Notes: generated by a model not told the origin, from the letters alone. A stretch of 18,644 nucleotides of DNA from Treponema sp. (GCA_031274565.1 JAISPY010000082.1:1-18644); one strand, 5' to 3'; counted from the first letter of the stretch, positions 6,848-14,624 are shown. Numbers and translations: made by a program.

Positions 6848-7906
6848 ATGAGGAAAACGAGGGAAAAAACGAAGAGACGAGGGTGGCCAGGAAGCGTACC
6901 GGGCTTTATCGGGTGTATGGCTGTACTGCTGCTGCTGGGTATGGGGAATCCGGGGATGCTTTTTGCTCAAAGAAAGCTCACCATCAAACTCGCCTCTATG
7001 GTACCGGAAAATACCCCCTGGGGAGCGGCCTTGAACGAGATGTCCAAGGAATGGGCCAGGGTGAGCGGCGGTACCGTAGAACTGCGGGTGTACCATAACG
7101 GCGTACTGGGAGGGGAAGAAAGTGTCCTAAGCCAGCTCAGGCTGAATCAGATTCAGGGCGCGGTGTTTACTTCCGCAGGGCTCAGCCTCATCGACCGAGA
7201 GATCATGACCTTGAGCGCGCCTTTTTTTATCCGGAACGATGCGGAACTGGCTCGGGTGCTCAGAGACCTAAAACCGGACCTGGAAGGGAAGATAAACGAA
7301 AAGGGATTTTTTACCCTAGCCTGGGCCAAGTCCGGGTGGGTTAAGATCTTTTCGCGGCGGGAGGTCTTTGTTCCTAACGACCTCAAACGGCAAAAATTGG
7401 CAACCAGCCCGGAATCCCCTGAATTGAGCCAGGCCTTTAAAACCATGGGCTATCAAATGGTGCCGGTTTCGATGAACGATATCCTGGTATCCCTCAACAG
7501 CGGCATGATCGATGCGGTCTATCAAAGTCCGGCCTTGGTGGGGGGTATGCAGATTTTTGGAATAGCCAAAAACATGGCCTCCATCAACATCGCCCCTTTT
7601 ATGGGGGGGATCATTTTAAACGGTCGGGCTTGGCAGCGGATTCCCGACGCCTATAAACCCGGACTTATGGAAGTGTCCCGGCGCATTGCCGATGATATCA
7701 GTAATTCCATCAGCCGCCTTGAAGGGGATGTGATAAAAACCATGACCAGCTATGGGCTTAAGATAAACCAGATAAGCCCGGAGCAAGAACAGATCTGGTA
7801 TGCCGATGTGGAGCGGGCCATGCCTAACCTCTTGGGAGTCACCTTTGACCGGGAGCTGTATCAAAAAATTGACCGTATCTTACAGCAGTACCGGAGCGGA
7901 CAATAA
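6848..7906 (+). CDS. dctP: TRAP transporter periplasmic solute-binding protein (DctP family)
   Basis: Binds an extracytoplasmic solute, usually a carboxylate, and hands it to the TRAP membrane subunits. The 352-aa protein starts with a basic n-region and a hydrophobic segment (about 20-38) ending LFA-QRK, a signal-peptidase I site near residue 40; there is no lipobox Cys. The mature part opens LTIKLASMVPENTPWG, the typical DctP first strand, and contains GTVELRVYHNGVLGGE, then SGWVKIFSRR with the Arg region that usually contacts the ligand carboxylate. AAGGAG stands five bases before the ATG. dctQM follows after seven bases, so the two form an operon. The substrate cannot be read from sequence. 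In Treponema pallidum a related binding protein works with the lipoprotein TatT; no TatT-like gene is seen here. Confidence 0.93.
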   Translation: MRKTREKTKRRGWPGSVPGFIGCMAVLLLLGMGNPGMLFAQRKLTIKLASMVPENTPWGAALNEMSKEWARVSGGTVELRVYHNGVLGGEESVLSQLRLNQIQGAVFTSAGLSLIDREIMTLSAPFFIRNDAELARVLRDLKPDLEGKINEKGFFTLAWAKSGWVKIFSRREVFVPNDLKRQKLATSPESPELSQAFKTMGYQMVPVSMNDILVSLNSGMIDAVYQSPALVGGMQIFGIAKNMASINIAPFMGGIILNGRAWQRIPDAYKPGLMEVSRRIADDISNSISRLEGDVIKTMTSYGLKINQISPEQEQIWYADVERAMPNLLGVTFDRELYQKIDRILQQYRSGQ

Positions 7907-7913
7907 GGGCCGA

Positions 7914-9809
7914 ATGAAAAAGAGTAGTATGGATACGGAACGAAGGGCGCTAACGAGCTTCCCCGGGGAGGTGTTGCGGCGGCTTGAACAGGGACTGGGC
8001 TACGCTTCCCTCATCTGTCTTGCCTTACTGCCCGTGGCGGATGCGGCCGCCCGGATCCTATTCAAAACCGGCATACCTGCCTCCAATGGCCTTACCGTGC
8101 ATTGCCTCCTGGTGGCAGGGCTGGTATCCGGGATGCTGGCCGCCAAAACCGGGGATCACCTGTCCATCGCCTTGATAGCGAATTTCGGAGGTCCGCGGAT
8201 AAAACAGCGGTTCTCCCTGGCTACTAAGCTCTTATCCGCCTATATCCTCATCCAGATTGCCTGGTGTTCCCTGTCATTCGTGCTCATCGGCCTCTCCCCC
8301 TGGCGGATGATCGCCTTCATCCCGAATCAGATCTTCGCCCTGATAATCCCCGTCGGATACGGGGTCATGGCCTTCCGGTTTGCCTGGAGTGCGCCGGCCA
8401 AAGGGAAACTACTCCCGGTTTTGGCCTTGCTCCTGGGAACCGTGGGTTCCCTGCCCATGCTTGCCAAGATCTTCTGGGGTTTTGATGTTCCTGATAGGCT
8501 CTATACCCTCATCGACTGGTGGTATATCGTTCCCTATTACCTTAAAGTACCAGGGGTGATCCTGCTCCTGGCCGCTGCCTTGGCAGGAACCCCCCTCTTT
8601 GTCATCATGGGAGGCTTGGCCCTCTTGCTGATCCAGGCTGCGGGCGGTGAAGTGGATGTGGCGGCGAACCAGGTATACACCACCCTCACCAAGGACAGTT
8701 TTATCGCGATCCCCCTCTTTACCCTCGTAGGGTTCTTCCTCTCGGAAAGCAAGGCCGGAGAACGGCTGGTTCATACCTTTCGGAGCCTTTTTTCCTGGAT
8801 GCCCGGCGGTATGATTATCGTTACGGTGATTATCTGCGCCTTTTTTGCCTCCTTTACCGGCGCTTCAGGGGTTACGATCCTGGCTTTGGGGGGGATCCTC
8901 TATACGGTGTTAACCGAACATGTCCGCTATCCTGAACGGTTTTCCATAGGACTGTTGACCTCTGTGGGGAGCATCGGTCTCCTCTTTCCCCCCAGCATCC
9001 CCATGATCTTAGTGGGGACCGCCACGATGACCAATGTGTTCCATGTTTTTCTGGGAGGCATCATCCCCGGTCTGATTCTGGTGCTGGGGGTCATTATTTT
9101 CGGCATCATCGCATCGGTGAAGACCAAGATTCCCGTGGAACCCTTTAATCTGTCCAAGGCCCGCTCCGCGTTACGCGGGTCGGCATTTGAAATCTTCCTC
9201 CCCTTTCTCCTGATCGGCGGGTATTTTTCCGGTTTCCTCTCTCTGATTGAGATAGGCGGGGTGGCGGTGCTGTATATCTTCATCGTGGAGGTGCTCATCC
9301 ACCGGGATATACCGCTACGGGACTTGGGCCGGGTGTTTTCCAAGGCCATTCCCATCATCGGCGGCGTGCTGTCTATTCTGGCCTTATCCCAAGCCTTATC
9401 CTATTACATCGTCGATACCCAGGTCCCTGAAGCCCTGGTCCGCTGGATGCAGGGGGCGATCACTTCCAAGTACCTTTTCCTCCTGATCCTGAACCTGAGC
9501 CTCCTGGTGGTGGGTTGCCTGATGGATATTTTTTCAGCTATTTTGATTGTATTACCCTTGATCGTTCCCCTGGGTACGGCTTATGGGATCGATCCGGTGC
9601 ATTTGGGGATCATCTTCATTACCAATCTGGAAGTGGGTTTCCTCACCCCCCCGGTGGGCATGAACCTCTTCCTGGCGGCCTACCGGTTCCATAAGCCTTT
9701 TGAGGCTATTTGCCGGGATGTGTTTCCTTTCCTCTGTATCCAATTCGTGGTGGTGTTACTGGTAACCTATGTGCCGTGGTTCTCCACGTTTCTGGTGCGT
9801 CTTTTTTAG
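7914..9809 (+). CDS. Fused TRAP transporter membrane protein (DctQ-DctM)
   Basis: Inner-membrane part of a Na+ or H+-driven TRAP uptake system. Residues about 30-190 form a DctQ-like domain with four hydrophobic segments; about 205-631 form a DctM permease with many membrane helices. DctM signatures are FTGASGVTILALG (314-326), GSIGLLFPPSIPMILVG (352-368) and LEVGFLTPPVGMNLF (572-586). The 631 aa equal a normal DctQ plus a normal DctM in one chain. The ATG at 7914 lies seven bases after the dctP stop with AAGGG ahead; the same frame is open back to 7800 inside dctP, but that extension has no family match. An internal ATG at 7929 is a possible alternative start. No obvious terminator follows. 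Confidence 0.94.
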   Translation: MKKSSMDTERRALTSFPGEVLRRLEQGLGYASLICLALLPVADAAARILFKTGIPASNGLTVHCLLVAGLVSGMLAAKTGDHLSIALIANFGGPRIKQRFSLATKLLSAYILIQIAWCSLSFVLIGLSPWRMIAFIPNQIFALIIPVGYGVMAFRFAWSAPAKGKLLPVLALLLGTVGSLPMLAKIFWGFDVPDRLYTLIDWWYIVPYYLKVPGVILLLAAALAGTPLFVIMGGLALLLIQAAGGEVDVAANQVYTTLTKDSFIAIPLFTLVGFFLSESKAGERLVHTFRSLFSWMPGGMIIVTVIICAFFASFTGASGVTILALGGILYTVLTEHVRYPERFSIGLLTSVGSIGLLFPPSIPMILVGTATMTNVFHVFLGGIIPGLILVLGVIIFGIIASVKTKIPVEPFNLSKARSALRGSAFEIFLPFLLIGGYFSGFLSLIEIGGVAVLYIFIVEVLIHRDIPLRDLGRVFSKAIPIIGGVLSILALSQALSYYIVDTQVPEALVRWMQGAITSKYLFLLILNLSLLVVGCLMDIFSAILIVLPLIVPLGTAYGIDPVHLGIIFITNLEVGFLTPPVGMNLFLAAYRFHKPFEAICRDVFPFLCIQFVVVLLVTYVPWFSTFLVRLF

Positions 9810-9831
9810 CGCTTTATACGCTGAACCGCCT

Positions 9832-9848
9832 ATTTTGGAACTGGCTCA
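9832..9848 (+). repeat. Left copy of a 17-base direct repeat
   Basis: ATTTTGGAACTGGCTCA here matches ATTTTGGAATTGCCTCA at 10276-10292 in 15 of 17 bases. The two copies flank a 430-base segment that holds only small or decayed reading frames. The right copy also forms the 3' arm of a hairpin. Confidence 0.5.
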
Positions 9849-9876
9849 ATGGAGGGTATAAAAAGGAGCATCAAAC

Positions 9877-10008
9877 ATGAATTTTGTAGATGCTATGCAT
9901 ACAATGGCAGTATGTTATAGGGATAGTATGGGATTAAAAACGAATGGGAAAAGCGAACCTAACGCGGATTTTGAAAAAATGACGTCGGAAAAAACAGAGG
10001 TATCCTAA
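9877..10008 (+). CDS. Small hypothetical protein, 43 aa
   Basis: An ATG with a strong ribosome site (AAAAGGAG, seven bases upstream) opens a 43-codon frame ending in TAA. The product starts MNFVDAMHTMAVCYRDSMGL and has a charged C-terminal half; there is no signal peptide or membrane segment. I do not recognise it. It is either a real small protein or the intact head of a decayed gene, since the following 230 bases keep coding-like open stretches in two frames (see 10010-10239). TTGGAA (9835-9840) and TATAAA (9857-9862), 16 bases apart, could be a promoter, but a start site there would fall in the ribosome site itself. Confidence 0.4.
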   Translation: MNFVDAMHTMAVCYRDSMGLKTNGKSEPNADFEKMTSEKTEVS

Positions 10009-10009
10009 A

Positions 10010-10239
10010 GGAACTCACAGAACCAGGGAAATAGCCTTTAAGCTCAAAAAATATGCTGCTGTAGAGAGAGCATATAAACGGCTGATGAGGATTCAGGCGG
10101 TACCGGTATGTTCCCGGCTGCGACAATGCCCTGGGTCGATCCGGAAGGTACGTTATTGAAAACCGGTTCTTTTGCTACATACATCGCCAGGGATGAAGGT
10201 TTGTACCGCAACCACTTACGAGGAGAACCGCACCGGTAA
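10010..10239 (+). pseudogene. Possible remnant of a small gene
   Basis: No complete gene is seen. One plus-strand frame is open from near 10002 to about 10163 and reads like an amphipathic helix (REIAFKLKKYAAVERAYKRL near 10025-10085). Another frame is open from 10096 to a TAA at 10237-10239, with ATGs at 10108 and 10126 and the stretch MPWVDPEGTLLKTGSFATYI. Joined to the 43-codon frame before it by two frameshifts, this would give one protein of about 110 aa. That joining is inference; I recognise no family in any part. Confidence 0.25.
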
Positions 10240-10254
10240 AACCTATCGATACTT

Positions 10255-10291
10255 GAGGCAGTTCCAAAATCTGCCATTTTGGAATTGCCTC
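10255..10291 (+). terminator. Hairpin upstream of the MATE gene, terminator-like
   Basis: GAGGCAGTTCCAAAAT (10255-10270) pairs with ATTTTGGAATTGCCTC (10276-10291) over 16 bp with one G-U pair and a 5-base loop, followed by ACTTTTA. It ends 41 bases before the MATE start. It may end transcription from the small ORF region, or be part of the flanking repeat. Confidence 0.55.
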
Positions 10292-10292
10292 A
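10276..10292 (+). repeat. Right copy of a 17-base direct repeat
   Basis: Matches 9832-9848 in 15 of 17 bases and overlaps the 3' arm of the hairpin at 10255-10291. The left copy has no matching 5' arm nearby. Confidence 0.5.
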
Positions 10293-10332
10293 CTTTTAAA
10301 AGAATACCATTACGAGGATATAAAGGAACCTT

Positions 10333-11715
10333 ATGATGAACCGCAACAGCGCTACTACCGATAGCATGGGAACCGCCAACATCGGCGCCTTGCTTTTTGA
10401 CTTTTCCATACCTGCCGTCGTCGGCATGGTGGTGAACGCGGTCTATAATATCGTAGACCGTATTTACGTCGGCCAAGGGGTGGATCCCCTGGGAATAGCA
10501 GGGATCACCATGGTAATGCCCGTGATGCTGCTTATGATGGCCGCATCGATGTTAATCGGCATCGGCGCCAATGCCCTCTTCTCCATTCACCTGGGAGAAG
10601 GCCGCCGGGACGAGGTAGAAAAAATCATGGGCCATGCCCTTGCCCTGCTCTTTCTCGTACCTGCGGTGGTTATCCTGCTGAGCCTGGTTTTTCTTGATAC
10701 GGTGCTCCGGGATGTGCTCAAGGTGAGCGAGGCGGTGTTTCCCTATGCCAAGACCTACCTGCAGATTATCCTCTACGGCGGTATTTTCAGCGCCATGGGA
10801 CCGGGGATTAACCATTTTATCCGTTCCGACGGGCATCCTAAGACCTCCATGTTTACCCAGATCCTGGGGGCCGTGATAAACATCGTTCTGGACCCTATTT
10901 TTATTTTCGTTCTGGACTGGGGCATTGCCGGCGCGGCATGGGCCACGATCCTCTCCCAGTTTATTTCCTTTGTCTGGGTTATGGTCTATTTTAATTCCCC
11001 GTGGACCAAGCTGCGCTTCCACATCCGGAGTATGAAGCTGGAATTGAAGCTCACCCTGAGGATCATGGCCATTGGGTTTGCCCCCTTTGCCATGCAAGCG
11101 GCCATAGGGCTGGTCAATGTGATTTTGAACCGTACCTTGAATTTTTATGGAGGAGATTTAGCGGTTACGTCCATGGGCATCGTATACAGTATTCTGGTGA
11201 TCATTATTATGCCCCTCCAAGGACTGAATCAAGGGGTGCAGCCCATCATTGGATACAACTATGGCGCAAAAAAATACGATAGGGTTATCAAGGCGTACAA
11301 GCTGGCGGTCCTCTGGGCGACGGCCTTTGTGATTACAGGGTTTATCCTGATCCAGGCCTTTCCCGGGTTTTTCATTGCGGTGTTTCGGAATGAAGCAGGG
11401 GAACTGATGCGTATGGGTATCCGTTCTTTACGAACCTGTACCTTGTGCTTGCCGCTGATAGGCTTTCAGATCATTACCGCCAATTTCTTTCAGGCTGTGG
11501 GGAAACCCCTACCCGGTACGGTCTTGAGCCTGTCCCGGCAGATCCTCTTGTTCATTCCGCTGGTGTTGATCCTGCCGCGAATCTTCGGGGTGTATGGCAT
11601 CTTCTTCGCCATGCCTGCAGCGGACCTGGGAGCATCTATCCTTTCCGCGCTCATCATGAAGCAGGAACTGAAAGTCCTGCGCCAGTTGAGCCATGCAGCT
11701 CATTCCGGTAGATGA
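10333..11715 (+). CDS. MATE-family multidrug/cation antiporter
   Basis: Inner-membrane exporter driven by Na+ or H+. The 460-aa length and about twelve hydrophobic segments in two similar halves are normal for MATE proteins. Family stretches include SIPAVVGMVVNAVYNIVDR (first helix) with IYVGQGVDPLGIAGI, the mid-protein DPIFIFVLDWGIAGAAWATI, and LNQGVQPIIGYNYGAKKYDR at the start of the second half. It most resembles the MepA-like branch. AAAGGA stands five bases before the first ATG; a second ATG follows directly. Its TGA stop overlaps a possible ATG of the next gene (ATGA, 11712-11715), so it is probably cotranscribed with the desulfurase-like gene. The exported compound is unknown. Confidence 0.94.
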   Translation: MMNRNSATTDSMGTANIGALLFDFSIPAVVGMVVNAVYNIVDRIYVGQGVDPLGIAGITMVMPVMLLMMAASMLIGIGANALFSIHLGEGRRDEVEKIMGHALALLFLVPAVVILLSLVFLDTVLRDVLKVSEAVFPYAKTYLQIILYGGIFSAMGPGINHFIRSDGHPKTSMFTQILGAVINIVLDPIFIFVLDWGIAGAAWATILSQFISFVWVMVYFNSPWTKLRFHIRSMKLELKLTLRIMAIGFAPFAMQAAIGLVNVILNRTLNFYGGDLAVTSMGIVYSILVIIIMPLQGLNQGVQPIIGYNYGAKKYDRVIKAYKLAVLWATAFVITGFILIQAFPGFFIAVFRNEAGELMRMGIRSLRTCTLCLPLIGFQIITANFFQAVGKPLPGTVLSLSRQILLFIPLVLILPRIFGVYGIFFAMPAADLGASILSALIMKQELKVLRQLSHAAHSGR

Positions 11716-11732
11716 TAAGGGGGTATACTTCC

Positions 11733-12878
11733 GTGCAACCGATATATATGAATTATGCTTCCACCTCCCCAAGCCACTCGGAACGGGTTACCACGGCCCT
11801 CATGGAGTACCTGGCACAAAACCGGCGCGTGAATGTGGGCCGTAATTTTGAGGGCCTAGCAGAAGGAGGGATTATGCTCCGGGCACGGCACGCCTTAGCG
11901 CGCTTTTTTGGCGCGCCTGGGGCTTCTCAGGTTATATTCACCAGCGGTATTACCGTATCCTTGAACATGATCCTCTGGGGACTCTTAAAACCCGGGGACC
12001 ACGTACTTACCACCCATGTAGAGCACCATGCGGTGGCCCGTCCGCTGACCCTCTTACAGCGCAAAGGCATCATCGACGTGGACTTTCTTCCCTGTGCTCA
12101 AGACGGCAGTTTTGATCCTCAGGTGATTAAAAAGAATATCCGGCCCGAGACCCGGCTCTTGGTGATGACCCACGGGTCAAATGTCCTGGGGACGATCCTG
12201 CCGGTGGCTGAAAGTTTTGCCCTGGCAAAACAATACGGACTGTTTACCCTGGTGGATACCGCCCAAACCGCAGGGCTTGTGCCCATCACCCTGGATGCGC
12301 ATACCGATGTCCTTGCCTTTACCGGTCATAAGGGGCTGCGGGCGCTCCAGGGAACCGGTGGATTCGTCCTGAGTAAGGAAGCGGCCCGGCAGATCGAGCC
12401 CTGGATCACCGGCGGTACGGGCAGCGCCTCCCATGATCTGACGCAGCCGGAATTCCTGCCGGATAAATTCGAGAGCGGCACCGCCAACACCCTGGGAATT
12501 TTGAGTCTTGCTGCGGCGGTGGAAGATCTGCTGGTTCAGGATTTGGCCGCCCTGCGGGAACAGGAGCGGCAGATAACCCGCCGGTTTCTGGACGGGGCCG
12601 GTCAAATCCCGGGTCTCCTGGTGCATGGAACTGGCAGGGCGGAGCGCTCAACCGCGGTGGTATCGGTAAGCTCCCCCTCCCATGACAGCGCGGCGCTTGC
12701 CCGTAGGCTCTATGAGGAGTACGGCATCCTCACCCGATGCGGACTGCATTGCGCTCCCCTGGCCCATCAATGTGCAGGTACCTTTCCGGCAGGTACGCTT
12801 AGGTTCAGCTTTGGCCCTGAGACCACCCCCTTGGATATTGACACTGCATTGCATGCCCTGGAAACCCTTATGACCTGA
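11733..12878 (+). CDS. Cysteine desulfurase-like class V aminotransferase, selenium-cluster type
   Basis: PLP enzyme expected to release sulfur or selenium from (seleno)cysteine as a persulfide or perselenide. With the GTG start the protein has 381 aa. Visible sites are VEHHAV (His98, stacking on PLP), VDTAQTAG (Asp175), FTGHKG (Lys200, Schiff base), FESGTANT and RCGLHCAPLAH, whose Cys340 fits the mobile catalytic Cys of SufS/CsdA; Arg357 in GTLRFSFG fits the substrate-carboxylate Arg. It looks closest to the EF2568-type family found beside selenium-dependent molybdenum hydroxylases. GTG at 11733 has AAGGGGG nine bases upstream and puts the start at the usual place; the ATG at 11712, overlapping the MATE stop, is the alternative. 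It converges with yqeC, 37 bases apart. Confidence 0.88.
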   Translation: MQPIYMNYASTSPSHSERVTTALMEYLAQNRRVNVGRNFEGLAEGGIMLRARHALARFFGAPGASQVIFTSGITVSLNMILWGLLKPGDHVLTTHVEHHAVARPLTLLQRKGIIDVDFLPCAQDGSFDPQVIKKNIRPETRLLVMTHGSNVLGTILPVAESFALAKQYGLFTLVDTAQTAGLVPITLDAHTDVLAFTGHKGLRALQGTGGFVLSKEAARQIEPWITGGTGSASHDLTQPEFLPDKFESGTANTLGILSLAAAVEDLLVQDLAALREQERQITRRFLDGAGQIPGLLVHGTGRAERSTAVVSVSSPSHDSAALARRLYEEYGILTRCGLHCAPLAHQCAGTFPAGTLRFSFGPETTPLDIDTALHALETLMT

Positions 12879-12915
12879 AGCCCTGAGCAGCATAGGCCCG
12901 CTCCCCGAACCTGTT

Positions 12916-13680
12916 TCATAGGGAGTCCCACCACAGGGAGACCCGGTTTTGTTGTACACTCCCTGCCAGGATTCCCTGGAGGTTCTCCAGGAATGATGAA
13001 GGAAGGAGGGAGCAGAGTTGCTCCGCGCTTTTGAACCCCGGGGAATCTTCGATCTGATTCAGGAAGAGGATCTTCGTGCCCCGGGCTTCGCTGAAAAGCC
13101 CCCGGTGGTGTTCCTCCGGCTTACCGGTAATCACCGATACCAGATGCTGCAGGGTGAGGGTTGCGCCCGGCGCTGCCCCGGTAAGCGCGGAAAACAGGGG
13201 AAGCCGGTGTATGAGGTCATCTGAAACAACGCGACCCACCGGCCAGAGCGGCAGGATACCCACCGTGAGGGTGGTATACACCGGCACCACCGGTTCATAG
13301 GTTGCCCAGGCTTTGAGGGGCAGCCTACGGGAGCCGTCCCCTTCTATCAAAACCCGGTCATAGCCGGGGACGAGGGATTCCAGCAGCTCCGGCGGCAAAG
13401 CGCCGTATTTACCGGAGACCGGATCCCGCATCCCTGCCAGGCTTATCCCCGCCGCAGGCGGCCAGAAGGATTCGCCGGTCAGGAGACGATCATAGAGCCC
13501 TGTTTCCGGGGGCGGGAAAAACATCCGCGTGGTGGGAGTAACCAGGGTTTTTCGCTGCCGCCAATACCGGGCGAGGAGCCAGATGAGGGAGGTTTTCCCA
13601 CCGCTGCCGATGACGGTAATGACCTGGGGTTCTGCAGTAACCCATCGTTCCATATAAGCGGGTATGGTTTGGAATTGCAT
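12916..13680 (-). CDS. yqeC: YqeC, putative selenium-dependent hydroxylase accessory protein
   Basis: YqeC belongs to the set of proteins that co-occur with selenium-dependent molybdenum hydroxylases; its exact reaction is not established to my knowledge. The 254-aa protein has a P-loop-like VIGSGGKTS (residues 23-31), the block LIEGDGSRRLPLKAW (111-125) and LNQIE (207-211), all fitting the family. No signal peptide is seen; it should be cytoplasmic. The start is uncertain: ATG at 13680 puts the P-loop at the usual distance from the N terminus but has only a weak ribosome site (CTGGA); ATG at 13737 has GGAAGG but only three bases of spacing and overlaps the gene before. It is last in the yedF unit. 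A perfect hairpin CCTGGAG-GTT-CTCCAGG lies in its 3' coding part (12975-12991). Confidence 0.88.
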   Translation of the reverse strand: MQFQTIPAYMERWVTAEPQVITVIGSGGKTSLIWLLARYWRQRKTLVTPTTRMFFPPPETGLYDRLLTGESFWPPAAGISLAGMRDPVSGKYGALPPELLESLVPGYDRVLIEGDGSRRLPLKAWATYEPVVPVYTTLTVGILPLWPVGRVVSDDLIHRLPLFSALTGAAPGATLTLQHLVSVITGKPEEHHRGLFSEARGTKILFLNQIEDSPGFKSAEQLCSLLPSSFLENLQGILAGSVQQNRVSLWWDSL

Positions 13681-13717
13681 GATTCCAGGCTGAGTCCAGG
13701 GAACATGACGGTGGAAT

Positions 13718-13972
13718 TTAGGGTTGCCAGGGGGCATAGACCTTCCCGGCTCCCTGGCGGGTATAGACGCCGCTCACCGGTATCCTCAGGACCCTGCGGG
13801 CCTGCCCATAATCCCCTGGATCGAGCCGGAGGCACATACCGCAGTCTGTTCCGAGCTGATCCGGCAAGGGCATCACCCGTACTGGAATATCCGCAGCCAA
13901 AAGCGCTTTTTCAGCATCCATGACCTCATGGATGTTGCGGAAGGTGAGGATGAGCTCCACCGCAGGGTTCAT
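13718..13972 (-). CDS. DUF3343 protein, putative Se/S carrier-like
   Basis: An 84-aa protein starting MNPAVELILTFRNIHEVMDA and carrying DCGMCLRLDP near residues 43-52, the conserved Cys region of DUF3343, a small family named as putative Se/S carriers. Here it holds a CxxC pair (CGMC), which could bind or pass on a chalcogen or be redox-active. Its ATG overlaps the yedF TGA as ATGA (13969-13972), so its translation is coupled to yedF, and no good separate ribosome site is seen. The frame is open upstream, but only inside yedF. The family call is fairly firm; the carrier role is inference from family and neighbours. Confidence 0.85.
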   Translation of the reverse strand: MNPAVELILTFRNIHEVMDAEKALLAADIPVRVMPLPDQLGTDCGMCLRLDPGDYGQARRVLRIPVSGVYTRQGAGKVYAPWQP

Positions 13973-14547
13973 AGATTGATGAGTTTCCCCGTGCTCCCCA
14001 TCGCCGAGGCAATGGCATACATGTTCGTAACCGTACCCACCGCGAGCCGTTCCCGGAGCTGGTAAAAATCGAGGCAGGTACCGCAACTGGAAATACTGGT
14101 ACCCTTGCCTTCAAGGGTTTTGAGGTCCCCCAGGACAGCGGACCCTTCGGCGGTGAGGTACACCCCGGAATTAAAGAAGAGTATCGTAGCGGGGGGCGTG
14201 TCTAGTTCGGTCAACGCATAGATAAATGCCTTGATGAGTATGCCTCCCAGCTCATCGTTACCGCTACCCATGACGTTTCTTCCAATCCCAATGACCAGGT
14301 CGTTCCGGGCTTCCGGCGTCCCTTCAGGGGCAACCGCCGTGAGGGTAACCAGGATCGTACCGTCCCCTTGCGGCTCATACTCAAAGGGACAGCCCATACC
14401 CCGGGCCATTTTCTCCAGATTCTGCCGGGCTATATCGTTATCCACCAGCAGCCGCACGTTTGTTCCTGCTTCCGTCCCACGCAGGGCTTTCTTCGCTTCA
14501 ATAACCGGAATGGGACAAGGTTTCCCAATCACATTAATGACTTCCAT
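13969..14547 (-). CDS. yedF: YedF, TusA/DsrE-fused selenium metabolism protein
   Basis: A 192-aa two-domain protein. Residues 1-70 are TusA/SirA-like with the GKPCPIPVIEAKKAL motif (Cys11, the persulfide-type Cys); residues about 83-192 are DsrE-like, with FFNSGVYLTAEGS and SSCGTCLDFY (Cys155, Cys158). This fusion is the selenium metabolism protein YedF, whose genes track selenium use and hydroxylase clusters; it may accept selenium on a Cys and pass it on. The start is the ATG at 14547 with AAAAGGAG upstream at a rather long 13 bases. It is the first gene of yedF-DUF3343-yqeC, read from a good promoter at 14595-14624. Confidence 0.92.
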   Translation of the reverse strand: MEVINVIGKPCPIPVIEAKKALRGTEAGTNVRLLVDNDIARQNLEKMARGMGCPFEYEPQGDGTILVTLTAVAPEGTPEARNDLVIGIGRNVMGSGNDELGGILIKAFIYALTELDTPPATILFFNSGVYLTAEGSAVLGDLKTLEGKGTSISSCGTCLDFYQLRERLAVGTVTNMYAIASAMGSTGKLINL

Positions 14548-14594
14548 GGCGCGCTCTATACTCCTTTTTCAGTATCATCCGTAAAAACAAGGAC

Positions 14595-14624
14595 AGTATA
14601 CCACACGCGGCTCATAGAAGACAA
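14595..14624 (-). promoter_or_regulatory. Sigma-70-type promoter of the yedF unit
   Basis: On the minus strand TTGTCT (14619-14624, four of six) and TATACT (14595-14600, five of six) are 18 bases apart, and TGG directly precedes the -10 as in extended -10 promoters. A start near 14588 would give a leader of about 40 bases to the yedF ATG, holding its ribosome site AAGGAG (14561-14566). Confidence 0.5.

Noticed and set aside
7800..7913. 38-codon N-terminal extension of the fused DctQM protein
   Set aside because: It lies inside dctP in another frame; the ATG at 7914 is well placed after the dctP stop.
12879..12960. Possible selenocysteine read-through of the desulfurase TGA stop
   Set aside because: The frame after the TGA runs antisense to yqeC, family members end at this point, and no SECIS-like hairpin is evident right after the TGA.
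12975..12991. Perfect hairpin CCTGGAG-GTT-CTCCAGG as a terminator for the desulfurase gene
   Set aside because: It lies inside the yqeC coding region nearly 100 bases past the stop and has no T-run on either strand.
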